From: an uncultured Pseudomonadales bacterium
GTDB lineage: Bacteria; Pseudomonadota; Gammaproteobacteria; Pseudomonadales; Azotimanducaceae
Reading direction: 5' to 3'
Length of the DNA stretch: 64,000 nt
Assembly (NCBI GenBank): GCA_958296295.1
Contig: OY282460.1
Coordinates: 2,790,001 to 2,854,000, forward strand
Shown here: positions 42,788 to 52,288 of the stretch, piece by piece
Layout of the letters: every line of letters begins with the position of its first letter
How positions within the stretch are numbered: the stretch's first letter is position 1
The notes under the pieces: model-generated
Database searches by the model: none
What the model was told of the DNA's origin: nothing
Seen by the model: only the letters and a program-made list of their open reading frames with translations
Translations under genes and position numbers: made by a program

Positions 42788-43085
42788 GGCGCTCCTCTTG
42801 ATGCGTCGCCGCCGACAGGCGCCAAATCGCGCGCGGCGCCGCGAAATACGCGACGAGCAGCACGCCGATCAACACCAGCCAAAGCCCGTCGAGTCGCAAC
42901 GACCGGCTCAACGCGATGGCCGCGACCACAACGCCGCCATAGGCAAACCACGCGGCCCGCCGCAACCAGATGCGGTTGTGCGTGCGGCCGAGCGCCAGAA
43001 GCAGCGCGTAGCCGGCACCGCAGAGCACCACCGCGGCCGCGCAGAGCGCCGCCACCGCCAGTCTGGGCATGTCGTCGGGTTCCAT
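42777..43085 (-). CDS. Small three-helix membrane protein at the head of the nor operon
   Basis: 102 residues with three hydrophobic segments (AVAALCAAAVVLCGAGYALL, AAWFAYGGVVVAAIALS, LWLVLIGVLLVAYFAA) and charged ends. The stop overlaps the norC start by 11 bases, so it is the first gene of a four-gene unit with norC, norB and the cytochrome. It is not an obvious NorE, NorF or NorD. An accessory or assembly role for NOR is inferred from position only. Confidence 0.7.
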   Translation of the reverse strand: MEPDDMPRLAVAALCAAAVVLCGAGYALLLALGRTHNRIWLRRAAWFAYGGVVVAAIALSRSLRLDGLWLVLIGVLLVAYFAAPRAIWRLSAATHQEERHED

Positions 43086-43579
43086 CCTTAGCTCTCGCGC
43101 ACTTGTGCCGCATCGCCATCGCAGGTGGACAGTGATCCCGCATCGAACTACGGAACGGAGGGCGGGAGCTATAAGGGATTCCCGAAATAGGCGGGAACCC
43201 CGGCGCGGATGGCCTTCGGCACGGGCGCTGAGCGCTAGTGGTTACGCGTGGCAGGAAGACGCGAACCGAAACCGCCGAGCCCAAGCGCCATCGGTCTATG
43301 CTATGCGTCTGTTTGAGATCGAGTGACCGATGCGCCTGGACGTGCTCCAAGCCAGCGAAAGCCGTGGTTCGCACCCGATTCAGGAAGAGCTTCGGGAGGC
43401 GTAAGCGGGCTCATGAGATTCCTGCTCGCTTGCGAAGGGCTATCGGATGCCGGATTGGTTTCGTATTCAACGATTGATCATTGAGGGTGGCGAGAGGCCG
43501 TGTCAGCTATTGAGTTGCGGTGAGCACGGCAAGCCAACGAGGTCTGCCGCGGCTGGCCATTTCGCTTGTCGCGGATGCG
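43086..43579. other. About 490 bases without a recognisable gene
   Basis: Only short open frames are found on both strands and none resembles a known protein. I looked for an FNR/NNR-type box (TTGAT-N4-ATCAA) ahead of the nor operon and saw no good match. Confidence 0.5.
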
Positions 43580-45175
43580 CTATAGCCTCCAGACGACCAC
43601 TTGGCCGCCATCTTGCGCCGCGTCTTGGCCGGAGAATTGCGACTCCGCGCCGTCGCGACGGTCGAACACCACCAAGTGCCCTTGCTCCGCACGACACTTC
43701 TTCATGTAACGCAACGTCTGCTCTACGCCACGTTCGATGGTTCCGTCCAGGCTCTTGCGGGCCGAGCTCCGCAACACCTTGCACTCGATCACGATGCGCT
43801 GCCACAGATCCGAAGGCTGTCTTTCTTCCCGCGGCCACAGCACCAGCAGATCCGTCCGGCCGCGCCCCAAGCCGTACTCCCGTTCGATTCGGCCGCCACC
43901 GTTCACAACCCGTTGCAGATACGCTTGCAGTATCAGTTGAGGCCCGGCCTCCCGGTAGTCGCCTAGGTGGTCAAGCCAGTGTTCGGCGTGCTCGCCGAAG
44001 AACGTGGCGAAACCGGTCAGCAGCTTGTGCATGTCCAACCCGCCGGCATCATCCACATACCAAGCGGGGTTCTGGTCTAGGCTGTCCTGCAGGACGTAAC
44101 CGAGTTCCCGCGGCACCACTTCCTGATAGATCGGGTTCGCGATGCGCGGCGGCGAATCCTGGGCAAGCAGGCCAAGGTCCCGCGCGTAGGCCAGATCATG
44201 GGCATTGTGCCGCACCTCGCCACCGCTCAGGATGGGCGCAACGACGCGCCGCACCCGCTCCTCCTCCAGCTTGTGCGCCAACTGGTCGAGGTGCGTGCGG
44301 CGGGAGAGGATGAGCTCTTCGCGCGCGGCGTGGATGTCGTCCACTTCAATGGCGCGCGATCGATCCCGCCCTGCCTTGTTGTCGAAACACGCTCCGGCGC
44401 AAAGCGCGTTCACCAACCACGGTTGGCCTTGCGTCTGCGTCCAAACGGCCTTCCGCGCCGCCGGCGTGAAGCGCTGGCCAGTCTCATCGGTGTGTTGCGA
44501 CAACAACTCGCCTGTTTCCGCTTCGGTGAAGTCGCCCAGACGCAGCGACTTCGCCGCGACGTTGAAGGGGCTGCCGCCGGCGATCACCTCGCCGGAGCTT
44601 GATCGGATTCTGTAATCGCGGATGTCCCGCACACCGCAGAGCACAACGCTCTGAGGGAAACCTCGCGGGCGCTGCGGGTAACCCGCACGGAGTTGGCGCA
44701 GCACCGAGAGCAGAGTGTCGCCGACAAGCGAATCGATCTCGTCCACCAGCAACACCAGCGGCACGGGGTTCGCAAGACACCAGCGGGTGAGCAACTCCTT
44801 GAGGGCGTCTTCCGGGCCTGCCTTGGCGAGGATATCCGCCCAAACGCCGTCCGGGAAGTCATCGCCCAAGAGACGCGCGCTGGTCGCCAAGCCGCTCAGG
44901 ATCGCGCGGATGCCGCGTGCGGTGTCGTCGCGGGCGACTTGGGCACCCTCGACGTTCACGTCCACGCTGCGGAAATTGCCGGCCTTGCCGCTGTTGAGCA
45001 GGTCTCGCAGCGCGATCAAGGCGGAGGTCTTGCCCGTCTGCCGGGGCGCATGCAGCACGAAGTAGCGCTTGGTCTGAATCAAGCTCAGCAGCTCAGCAAC
45101 ATCCGTGCGTTCCAAGGGCTGGATTGCGTAGTGGTCGTCCAGACGAACCGGCCCTTCTGTGTTGAAAAAACGCAT
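43580..45175 (-). CDS. AAA-like ATPase with a C-terminal PD-(D/E)XK nuclease-like domain
   Basis: 531 residues. The Walker A is in FVLHAPRQTGKTSALIALRD (about 39-58), the Walker B in PLVLLVDEIDSLVGD (about 139-153), and sensor-like GFPQSVVLCGVRDIRDYRI follows. The C-terminal GRTDLLVLWP...RIVIECKVLRSS with EQTLRYMKKCRAEQGHLVVF has the D-(E)xK pattern of a nuclease-fold domain. The architecture is close to the AAA-ATPase-like/PDDEXK proteins often multiplied in genomes like this one, and another member lies at 60201-62021. It stands alone between nor and the FG-GAP gene. Function unknown; a conflict or defence role is plausible. Confidence 0.78.
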   Translation of the reverse strand: MRFFNTEGPVRLDDHYAIQPLERTDVAELLSLIQTKRYFVLHAPRQTGKTSALIALRDLLNSGKAGNFRSVDVNVEGAQVARDDTARGIRAILSGLATSARLLGDDFPDGVWADILAKAGPEDALKELLTRWCLANPVPLVLLVDEIDSLVGDTLLSVLRQLRAGYPQRPRGFPQSVVLCGVRDIRDYRIRSSSGEVIAGGSPFNVAAKSLRLGDFTEAETGELLSQHTDETGQRFTPAARKAVWTQTQGQPWLVNALCAGACFDNKAGRDRSRAIEVDDIHAAREELILSRRTHLDQLAHKLEEERVRRVVAPILSGGEVRHNAHDLAYARDLGLLAQDSPPRIANPIYQEVVPRELGYVLQDSLDQNPAWYVDDAGGLDMHKLLTGFATFFGEHAEHWLDHLGDYREAGPQLILQAYLQRVVNGGGRIEREYGLGRGRTDLLVLWPREERQPSDLWQRIVIECKVLRSSARKSLDGTIERGVEQTLRYMKKCRAEQGHLVVFDRRDGAESQFSGQDAAQDGGQVVVWRL

Positions 45176-45396
45176 GGGTTGATTGTGGCACGTTCAGCGG
45201 GCGGATGCCGGCCACTGAACCAGTGCGCCCGCGGTCACGCCGGTTCCACGCACGGAGGTATCGACACACGGCACCGCGGTGTTGCGGTTGACGGCACTTT
45301 GCACGTTGCCCTTGCAAACCGAAGCAACTGTTCAGCAGTCTGCGCTCTGCACCGGCCGCTAGGGCCGCCGCCAACGGCGACTTGGAAATCCTTACG

Positions 45397-47010
45397 ATGC
45401 GCACACCAAGGGGAAAACGACGCAGGCTTGCCAGCCGACGCCACATACAAGGCCTGTTGGTGCCATTGGTTGTTGGGTGGGGCGCGCTCTGCGGCGGCAC
45501 GTCGATTGCCGCCGAGGTGGCATTCGATAGCTACCAAATCGTCACCGGCCCGCAGCGCGAGACGGTATTAACAGGCGCATTCCTGCCCGATCCCTTGCTA
45601 AACGTCGCTATCGTCGGCACTGACGAATACCGCAATTGCCGTCTGCGCATCTTCGCGCTCGCCGATGGCGCCTGGCAACTGGCTGTCGAATCGACGCTGG
45701 CGCCGGGCACCTTGTTCGTGGACGTGATAGGCGTTGACGGGGCCGATCGCTTGCTGGCGTATGCGGACGGCCGCCTGAACTGGTTCGACCCCGCCAGTGG
45801 AACGGAACAGTTGCTGGTGCCGATCAATTTCCCCTACCGGGCCGGCGGAGACGGTGGCATGCCCGCTATCGACATCGCCCGGGACCTCAACGGCGACGGC
45901 CGCGAAGACATCCTGGTGCCGGACACCGACGGTTTCTGGATTTCCACGCAAGCGGTCGACGGGACGTTCGCCGACCCCGTGAAGCTCGGCCCGCCGGAGC
46001 CATATCGCGACGCGGTTGCGTTGGGCGAGACGCGCAGCTACAGCGAGACGGGCCTCAACGCCACGAACATCCCCTGGTACTTCAGCCGCGTCCACCAAGC
46101 CGACTTCGACCGCGACGGATACCGCGACCTCGTGTTCTGGAACAAAGACCACTTCGACGTCCACTTCCAAAACGAACATCGACAATTCAACCCCACCGCC
46201 AAGGCGTTCACGACCAACGTGCCCTTCGATGTGGACGGAACGTACCCGCTGATGTTCGAGTACAACGACGAGAACATGTTCCGGCTCATCCTCGGACTCC
46301 GGAAGAAGACGCGGCTAACGATGCTGCACGCACTACGCGACATGAACGGCGATGGCATCGCCGATTTGACAACCCTTTCGCTGCGAGGCCGCCGCCTTGG
46401 AAACCACCGCGGGACATACCGAGTGCATTTCGGCTCGGCAACCCCGAACGGCACCGCCTTCCCGCGCGAGGCCAGCGTTTCGATTGCTCCTGGTGGAAGA
46501 GCGGGCGCGTTGCAGGCGGCGGGATATTCTTCGCTGTGGATGCGGGATTTCGACGGCGATGGCGAAACCGATGTGCTGTTCAGAGATGTCGCCACAGGTT
46601 TCGGCGGGATGATGCGGGCGATGGTGGGCAAGTCCGTTGCTTTGAACTTGGAGTATTACCAGATGGAGAAAGGCGCCTATCCTCGCGGACCAACCGCCAA
46701 GCGCAGGATCCGGCCGCGCCTCTACCCGAAAGGCGCCGGCGTGTTCTTTCCGCCCGTGCTGATTGGAGACCTGCACGGCGACGGTCGCATCGATCTGGTT
46801 GTCGGCAAAGGCCGCGAGGAACTGCATGTTTTCGCCGGCGTGGATTCGCCAGATGCCTTCGCGCGCAAGCCGCAAACCGTGTCCGTGGCGCTGCCCGACG
46901 ACGAGCGCGACACGACTCTTGTGGACCTCAACGGCGACGCCAAGCAAGACATCGTCATATACAACACGGCCACCAAACCGCATCGATTGACGACCATGAT
47001 CGCACGATAG
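45397..47010 (+). CDS. Secreted FG-GAP/VCBS-repeat protein
   Basis: About 537 residues from the ATG at 45397; a TTG five codons earlier is possible. An Arg-rich N-terminus and hydrophobic core (LLVPLVVGWGALCGGTSIAA) form a signal peptide. Six calcium-binding DxDxDGxxD-type loops are visible: DLNGDGREDI, DFDRDGYRDL, DMNGDGIADL, DFDGDGETDV, DLHGDGRIDL and a weaker DLNGDAKQDI. They mark a beta-propeller like integrin alpha-type repeats. The location is periplasmic or extracellular and the ligand is unknown. It converges with the helicase gene, 49 bases apart. Confidence 0.82.
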   Translation: MRTPRGKRRRLASRRHIQGLLVPLVVGWGALCGGTSIAAEVAFDSYQIVTGPQRETVLTGAFLPDPLLNVAIVGTDEYRNCRLRIFALADGAWQLAVESTLAPGTLFVDVIGVDGADRLLAYADGRLNWFDPASGTEQLLVPINFPYRAGGDGGMPAIDIARDLNGDGREDILVPDTDGFWISTQAVDGTFADPVKLGPPEPYRDAVALGETRSYSETGLNATNIPWYFSRVHQADFDRDGYRDLVFWNKDHFDVHFQNEHRQFNPTAKAFTTNVPFDVDGTYPLMFEYNDENMFRLILGLRKKTRLTMLHALRDMNGDGIADLTTLSLRGRRLGNHRGTYRVHFGSATPNGTAFPREASVSIAPGGRAGALQAAGYSSLWMRDFDGDGETDVLFRDVATGFGGMMRAMVGKSVALNLEYYQMEKGAYPRGPTAKRRIRPRLYPKGAGVFFPPVLIGDLHGDGRIDLVVGKGREELHVFAGVDSPDAFARKPQTVSVALPDDERDTTLVDLNGDAKQDIVIYNTATKPHRLTTMIAR

Positions 47011-47059
47011 GGCAGCATCCGCGTAGGCCGCGACACTTCCGTCGTTCTTGCTTTTCGCC

Positions 47060-50000
47060 CTAAGCGTCCGTTGCGCTCCGTAATATCTCGCGCAAATACT
47101 CGGCACGTTGGTTGACGGACTGCCCCAGCCCCTCGGGCGCCTTGAACAAGGTCCCGCCGGGAGACCACAGTTCAACGCTCTCCGCATGCTCCTCGAAGTA
47201 GGCGGGATTGGTGGTGACGCGCACGAAATCCGTCATGCCGGCCATCCGCAAACCGTACTCGCGGCTGCCGAGGGGCTTGAGCTCGGCGTCCGGAGGCATG
47301 AGTTCCGGGCGACCTATCACATCCTCCAGATCATCCATTGTCACGGGAGATGCCGGGGCCGGTGGCAATTCCAAGTCCTCCTCCAGGGCCGCGTCGAGAT
47401 CGAACCCCGCAGCCTCGGCTTCCGCGGTTTGCCTTTCGATAGACGCTAATGCGGTCGAGCGTGCAGCGCCGGCGGCATCCTTGGCCAGCGCCGCGCTCCT
47501 TATCGTGCCAGGTAACTGCGCAAGAATCGGTTGCAGCCGGCCCACCACAGTCTCAAACAGGTGGATGCGTTCGCGCAAAGCGCGGTACACGTCCGTCTCC
47601 ACCGTGCCTTCGTAGTGCAGGTTGACGATGCGAATGCGCGGGTGCTGCTGGCCCAGGCGGTCGATACGGCCAATGCGTTGTTCAACGCGCATGGGGTTCC
47701 ACGGCATGTCGTAGTTCACCACCGCGCCGCAGAACTGGAAGTTCAAGCCTTCCGCGGCGGCGTCGGTGCAGAGCAGGATTTCCGCCTCGCCAGCGTGGAA
47801 GCGGCGCTTGGCTTCTTCGCGCCCGATACGCCGCCAATTGCGGCCATCGGTGGACGGCACTTCGCCGCCGCGACCGGAGAAACACATCAAACGCAACGGC
47901 CGGTCGGATGCCTCTTGCAAGGCCTCGCGAAGAAAATCCAGAGTGTCCGTGTATTGGGTGAACACCATCGCCTGCTCGTAGCCGCGCTCACGCAAATCGG
48001 CAAGCACGATTTTGAGCGCGGCGAGTTTGCTGTCTGGCGGTAGCGCACGGCTGCGTTCGAGCAAACCGACGATTTGCGAACGCTCGTCGGCAACCAGCGC
48101 ATCACGCGCCAACCTCTCCATTTCGTCCACGTCCAACAGGTCGTCGATCTCGTCGTCAGGGGCGTCCTCGTCGATGTCGGCGAGTTCAAGCAATGCGGCT
48201 TCCCGCCCGTCCATCGCCGCCAAACGCTTCTCGAACGTGCGCCTTAGCGCATGAAAGCTGCTGGCCACGCGCCGCCGGTACACGGTCATCACAAAACCCA
48301 CAGCGGAACGTTCGGCTACGGCGGCCTGGTCGTAGGTTTGCGCAATGTAGGTCTCCACCGCTTCGTACAGCGCCTGCTCCGCGGCCGTCATCGGCAAGAA
48401 GCGATCTTCCACATCGCGCTCGGCGATGGGCGAACCCAACCGACCGGCCTTGGCGTAACGTCGAAGCAATTGTCGCGTGTGACGCGACACCAGATGGCGA
48501 ATGGGCGTTTGCGTGCGCATCAGCGCCAGCGCGGCTTGGCGTTCGCCCGCCGACAACTGGCGACGAGGTATGGTCGCCTCGTCGCGCAAGGCGTTCAGCA
48601 ACTTGCGGGCGCGCAAGCGCGACAGTTTCGCAATGCGTTCGACATCTTTGCTGGCGACTTCGCCGAAAGTTCGCTCCACGCTGCGAAACAGGTACGCCAG
48701 CCTCTCCAGCGCTTGCGGCGACGGGTTCGTCGACTCCAAATCCTCGAAGAATTGCAGGAACGCCGCCGCGGTCCATTCCACCGGCAAACCGAGCAGGTCC
48801 AGCAAGTCCCACGTTTCAACGGGGTGGACTTGCATGGGCGTCGCTGTCAACAGCAACAGGCCCTGTGTGCGTTCCTTGAGCGCCCGCATCAGCCGCAGCA
48901 GGTTGTTCGGACGATCTTCACGCTTCGCGCCCATCGCACGTCGCCGAGCGTGGTGGGCTTCGTCCAGCACGATCAAGTCCCACGGTTCGGCCTGTTCCAG
49001 CAGCGTCGCGGCGCGGTCTTGGCGGCGCATCAATTGGCTGGAGGCGATCACGGCCGGTTGTTCATGCCATGTCGAACCCGCGCAATCCGGTTCGCCCAAG
49101 GCGCGCCGGGCGGGCGAATCTGGCCAGCTAAGCCCCTTGCCGTCGTAAATGGGCCAATCGAGGTTGAACTTCTCGCGCAGCTCGATCTGCCATTGCGTCA
49201 GCACCGCTTTGGGCGCAAGGATGAGAATGCGCTTGGCCTTGCGGGCCAGCCACGCTTGGCGCAGCAGCAGGCCGGCTTGAATGGTCTTGCCGAGGCCCAC
49301 TTCGTCCGCGATCAAGAGCTTCGGCGGCCACTGCGCATACAAACGTTGAAACGCCCGCGCTTGATGCGGCCACGGTTCCACGGCGGCGGTCACGGCGCCC
49401 ACTTCGCCACCGCCGTTCGGCAACTGCGGCGCCTTTTGAATGAAGCGCCACACCAAGGTGCGTAGATCCACCGGCGGCTCGACCGGCGCAACGGGCTTCT
49501 GCGCGACGCGTTGACGCTTCGGAACGTCCTGCGGCTGCAAACGCCTCGGCAGGTCGTGCGGCATGAAGCGCAACAGATCGCTCCGAACGGCAGCGGGCAC
49601 ATCCAACACGATCAAGCGCGGCGAGCGGTTCGCCCACAAGCGGGCGAAGTTCTGCTCCTCGTTTTCCACGCGCTCCGGTTCCAGTCCCCAACTGGTGTAG
49701 ACGTGAACGCTCTCCCAGTTGCGCTGCCAACCCGCCGCAGTCTCGTTCAGGCTGCCGTTCCAAGCGATGCGGTCGCCGGCGCGGTCTTCCACGATGCCGG
49801 CCTTCTCGTGGAAAATGGCGTCCTCCGGTACGGGCACGCCTTCGGAGTTGCAGGGCACAGCCACTTTCACGTCCAAGTGGCCGCGGCCGATCATCCACGC
49901 CAAGAGTTCCACCGCGTCGTGCGCTTGCATGTCTGGCGGTGCCAGCGGCAATTGCGCCAAGCGCCGTTCCACTTGCTCGCGCAGGGCCTCGCCGCGTTCG

Positions 50001-50233
50001 ATGGCCTCGATTTCGCGGGCTTTGAGGGTGCAGCCGACGAGCAGCCTCATGCGACCGTTGTTGCGCACCAAGCCTTCGATGCCCCGTGCCGCCAGTGCCA
50101 ACGCACCGGCGTTGAAGTAGCCGGTTAGCCTGTCGTAACGCTCGGCATCCTCCAGCGCGGGGATGTAGAACAGCCGCACCAGATCGCCATCGTCGGGCGT
50201 GTAGCGGATGTGCCAAGTTCGGTCACGCAGCAT
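47060..50233 (-). CDS. SNF2-type helicase with an N-terminal phospholipase-D-like domain
   Basis: About 1057 residues from the ATG at 50233. The N-terminal PLD-like region ends with IFHEKAGIVEDRAGDRIAWN (HxK motif, about 140-160) and GSLNETAAGW. Helicase motifs follow: LLIADEVGLGKTIQAGLLLR (I), LIVLDEAHHARRR (II), LLLLTATPMQ (III), QAMVFTQYTDTLDF (IV), ILLCTDAAAEGLNFQFC (V), VEQRIGRIDRLGQQHPRI (VI). This architecture is the usual helicase partner of DUF499/DUF1156 defence operons. It lies 17 bases after the ATPase gene and is the last gene of the operon. It probably moves along or remodels invading DNA, with possible nuclease action by the PLD domain (inferred). Confidence 0.9.
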   Translation of the reverse strand: MLRDRTWHIRYTPDDGDLVRLFYIPALEDAERYDRLTGYFNAGALALAARGIEGLVRNNGRMRLLVGCTLKAREIEAIERGEALREQVERRLAQLPLAPPDMQAHDAVELLAWMIGRGHLDVKVAVPCNSEGVPVPEDAIFHEKAGIVEDRAGDRIAWNGSLNETAAGWQRNWESVHVYTSWGLEPERVENEEQNFARLWANRSPRLIVLDVPAAVRSDLLRFMPHDLPRRLQPQDVPKRQRVAQKPVAPVEPPVDLRTLVWRFIQKAPQLPNGGGEVGAVTAAVEPWPHQARAFQRLYAQWPPKLLIADEVGLGKTIQAGLLLRQAWLARKAKRILILAPKAVLTQWQIELREKFNLDWPIYDGKGLSWPDSPARRALGEPDCAGSTWHEQPAVIASSQLMRRQDRAATLLEQAEPWDLIVLDEAHHARRRAMGAKREDRPNNLLRLMRALKERTQGLLLLTATPMQVHPVETWDLLDLLGLPVEWTAAAFLQFFEDLESTNPSPQALERLAYLFRSVERTFGEVASKDVERIAKLSRLRARKLLNALRDEATIPRRQLSAGERQAALALMRTQTPIRHLVSRHTRQLLRRYAKAGRLGSPIAERDVEDRFLPMTAAEQALYEAVETYIAQTYDQAAVAERSAVGFVMTVYRRRVASSFHALRRTFEKRLAAMDGREAALLELADIDEDAPDDEIDDLLDVDEMERLARDALVADERSQIVGLLERSRALPPDSKLAALKIVLADLRERGYEQAMVFTQYTDTLDFLREALQEASDRPLRLMCFSGRGGEVPSTDGRNWRRIGREEAKRRFHAGEAEILLCTDAAAEGLNFQFCGAVVNYDMPWNPMRVEQRIGRIDRLGQQHPRIRIVNLHYEGTVETDVYRALRERIHLFETVVGRLQPILAQLPGTIRSAALAKDAAGAARSTALASIERQTAEAEAAGFDLDAALEEDLELPPAPASPVTMDDLEDVIGRPELMPPDAELKPLGSREYGLRMAGMTDFVRVTTNPAYFEEHAESVELWSPGGTLFKAPEGLGQSVNQRAEYLREILRSATDA

Positions 50234-50250
50234 CGTGGGTGTTGGCTTCG

Positions 50251-51852
50251 CTAGCCAATCTCGAAGTGGTCGGCTATCGCGTCCAGCTTCTCGCGAATCT
50301 CGGGATGCACCTCGCTGGGCCGCATCTGAGCCGCGATGCGGCAATACTCGGTTTTCTTCAGCCGCAAGCCGGCCTCTTGCAATATGCTAGCCAGAACGTC
50401 CGATCCCTTCGTGGACGCCAGAATGTCGGCGGTATCGAACGGTTTCTCGAAGAGCCCTGCCGGCAACACGCGGCGCATGTACTCCCGAACATGCGCCGCG
50501 GCCTCGCCGTCTCGCTCCCGTAGCACGAAGCGCTCCAGTGCTTCGGGATGAAGCAGATAGTTCTCTACCTCCATTTGATTCCATCGCAGACGGAGCAACC
50601 CTTTGGGGCCTCTCTGGGACGCAGAGCGATCCCCGTCACGCAATTCAACGCCTCTGATCCGCGGCACCATCTTGTGCAATGCGCTGAAGGCTCGCGCCGC
50701 GTAGTCCTTGGCGCGTCTGGGCGCGGTGGCTTCCCAGAACGGCTTGTCGAGAAAGCCGAAGAGGGGGTGCTCCACCAACTGCGCCCATTCGCGCAAGTTG
50801 TTGAGGTCCGACTCGTCCTCAATGTAAAGGATGCCCGGCTCTGTCTCCGCTAACATGAGTACTTCGTTCGGCACGCGCGGCACATCCCCCACCCGCTTGT
50901 CCATAGGCAGTCCGCGAAAGCCACCCCAAAGCAGCCGCAGATGCTCGGGCACGGCTTTTCTGATAATGACTTCCGAGTGTGTCGCCACCACGAGCTGCGA
51001 CTTAGATTGAGAAGCGAAGGTGAGCAACTTCCGATAGGTCATTTCTTGAAGCAGCGGATGCATGTGCGCATCGGGTTCGTCGATCAGGATGACCGACGCC
51101 TCGTCGAACAGTACCGCCGCGTACGAGGCCAGCACTTGCAAGAACCCCCTCGCGGCGGCGCTTAGATCGTACGCCTCGCCGTCAGGGCAGTGGCGGTAGA
51201 AGGCGATCACATCCGCGCCGGCACTCGGCTGGAGTAGCTCGTAGCCGAAAAACTCGCGAACGATGCCTTGCAATCGCTCCCACTTGGAGCCATCCCGGCT
51301 CATGTAGACCAACACGTTTCTCAGGACTTCCGATATACGTCCACACCGGAGCGTCGCTCGAACACCGTCTTCGGTAAGCGGAGCTTCCCTAACCGGCAAC
51401 TGCCAAACCGGTGGCACATACACGACAGTTGGCGGATGTTCCTTGCATCTTTCTAAGTCCGTCTCGGTCACCTTCTTCCCGGGGCGCACACTGGCTAGCT
51501 GTGTCCCGGAGTGACCGATCTCGAATCCGACCCGCCAACTTTCGGCTTCCAACCAAATGCAAATCGGTTGGGTCACGAGCTTGTTCCGCCACAAGTGCGG
51601 AAAGTCCGGCAGCGGCACCGAATCGAACCGCAACAGGTTGAATTCGGCAGCGGCGTAGTTGCCGTCCTCAAGCCGCGCGAAATCCGGATTGGTCTCAAAC
51701 CAGTGGTTGGCGATCTCGGACCATGTGGCAATGGCCTGTAGCAGAGAGGTCTTGCCACAGTTGTTCGGGCCCACTACCACCAGATGCTCGGGCAGATCGA
51801 AGACCTGCTCACCGAAGACCTTGAAGTTGCTTATCTCTACCCTGCGTAGCAC
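50251..51852 (-). CDS. OLD-like AAA ATPase with a TOPRIM/DUF4435-like C-terminal region
   Basis: 533 residues from a GTG at 51852, chosen because AAGGAG lies six or so bases upstream and the product then starts LRRVEISNFKVFGEQV, the normal beginning of this ABC-type ATPase class. Walker A is VVVGPNNCGKTSLLQAI, the signature-like region AYDLSAAARGFLQVLA, and Walker B VILIDEPDAHMHPLLQ with LVVATHSEV. The C-terminal EPGILYIEDESDLNNLREWA is like the first acidic motif of TOPRIM/DUF4435 nuclease domains. Such proteins act in several anti-phage systems. Its start overlaps the 99-residue gene by 16 bases. Confidence 0.85.
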   Translation of the reverse strand: MLRRVEISNFKVFGEQVFDLPEHLVVVGPNNCGKTSLLQAIATWSEIANHWFETNPDFARLEDGNYAAAEFNLLRFDSVPLPDFPHLWRNKLVTQPICIWLEAESWRVGFEIGHSGTQLASVRPGKKVTETDLERCKEHPPTVVYVPPVWQLPVREAPLTEDGVRATLRCGRISEVLRNVLVYMSRDGSKWERLQGIVREFFGYELLQPSAGADVIAFYRHCPDGEAYDLSAAARGFLQVLASYAAVLFDEASVILIDEPDAHMHPLLQEMTYRKLLTFASQSKSQLVVATHSEVIIRKAVPEHLRLLWGGFRGLPMDKRVGDVPRVPNEVLMLAETEPGILYIEDESDLNNLREWAQLVEHPLFGFLDKPFWEATAPRRAKDYAARAFSALHKMVPRIRGVELRDGDRSASQRGPKGLLRLRWNQMEVENYLLHPEALERFVLRERDGEAAAHVREYMRRVLPAGLFEKPFDTADILASTKGSDVLASILQEAGLRLKKTEYCRIAAQMRPSEVHPEIREKLDAIADHFEIG

Positions 51853-52136
51853 CGTTTCTCCTTTGGCACGGTGATCCGCGGCACACGGCCCCAACGAAAG
51901 CGGCCCTCGTGGAACCAATAGTGGCACCGGCACCGCATCGCCGTCACATGCGCTTCCTCCGCCAAAGCAGGTATCGCGTTGCCGTCTCGCCTTTGTATCG
52001 GTGGGTGCAGATGGCACGCCCGGTACCCACTCGGCACGAGCAGCATCAACGTGGCTTCGTGTTCAACGTATACGAAGTGCTCCACGATGAGGCCGAACTT
52101 CCGACTCCTTCGGTTACCTTGCGCCAGCGCCCGCAT
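51837..52136 (-). CDS. Small hypothetical protein between the DUF1156 and ATPase genes
   Basis: 99 residues: GLIVEHFVYVEHEATLMLLV, PSGYRACHLHPPIQRRDGNA, MRCRCHYWFHEGRFRWGRVP. Composition is protein-like, with several His and Cys residues (CHLH, CRCH) that might bind metal. The last 16 bases overlap the start of the ATPase gene, which supports a real, coupled gene. About 150 bases without a gene separate it from the DUF1156 stop. Family not recognised. Confidence 0.5.
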   Translation of the reverse strand: MRALAQGNRRSRKFGLIVEHFVYVEHEATLMLLVPSGYRACHLHPPIQRRDGNAIPALAEEAHVTAMRCRCHYWFHEGRFRWGRVPRITVPKEKRCYAG

Positions 52137-52288
52137 GGTGGGCGTTCAGGTATTCCGCCTGCGCCTCCGACTGTCGTTACCGAGCGTCGAGTGTCACTTC
52201 CAAAAGCGTACCACACCGCAGGTTCTCGCCACCCGCCACGGATGCGCGAACCGCCCCACCTAGGAAATTGAACGGAAGGCTGAGTCCA

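Noticed and set aside
43303..43447. Short frame beginning MRLFEIE
   Set aside because: It ends after seven codons and nothing downstream supports a gene.
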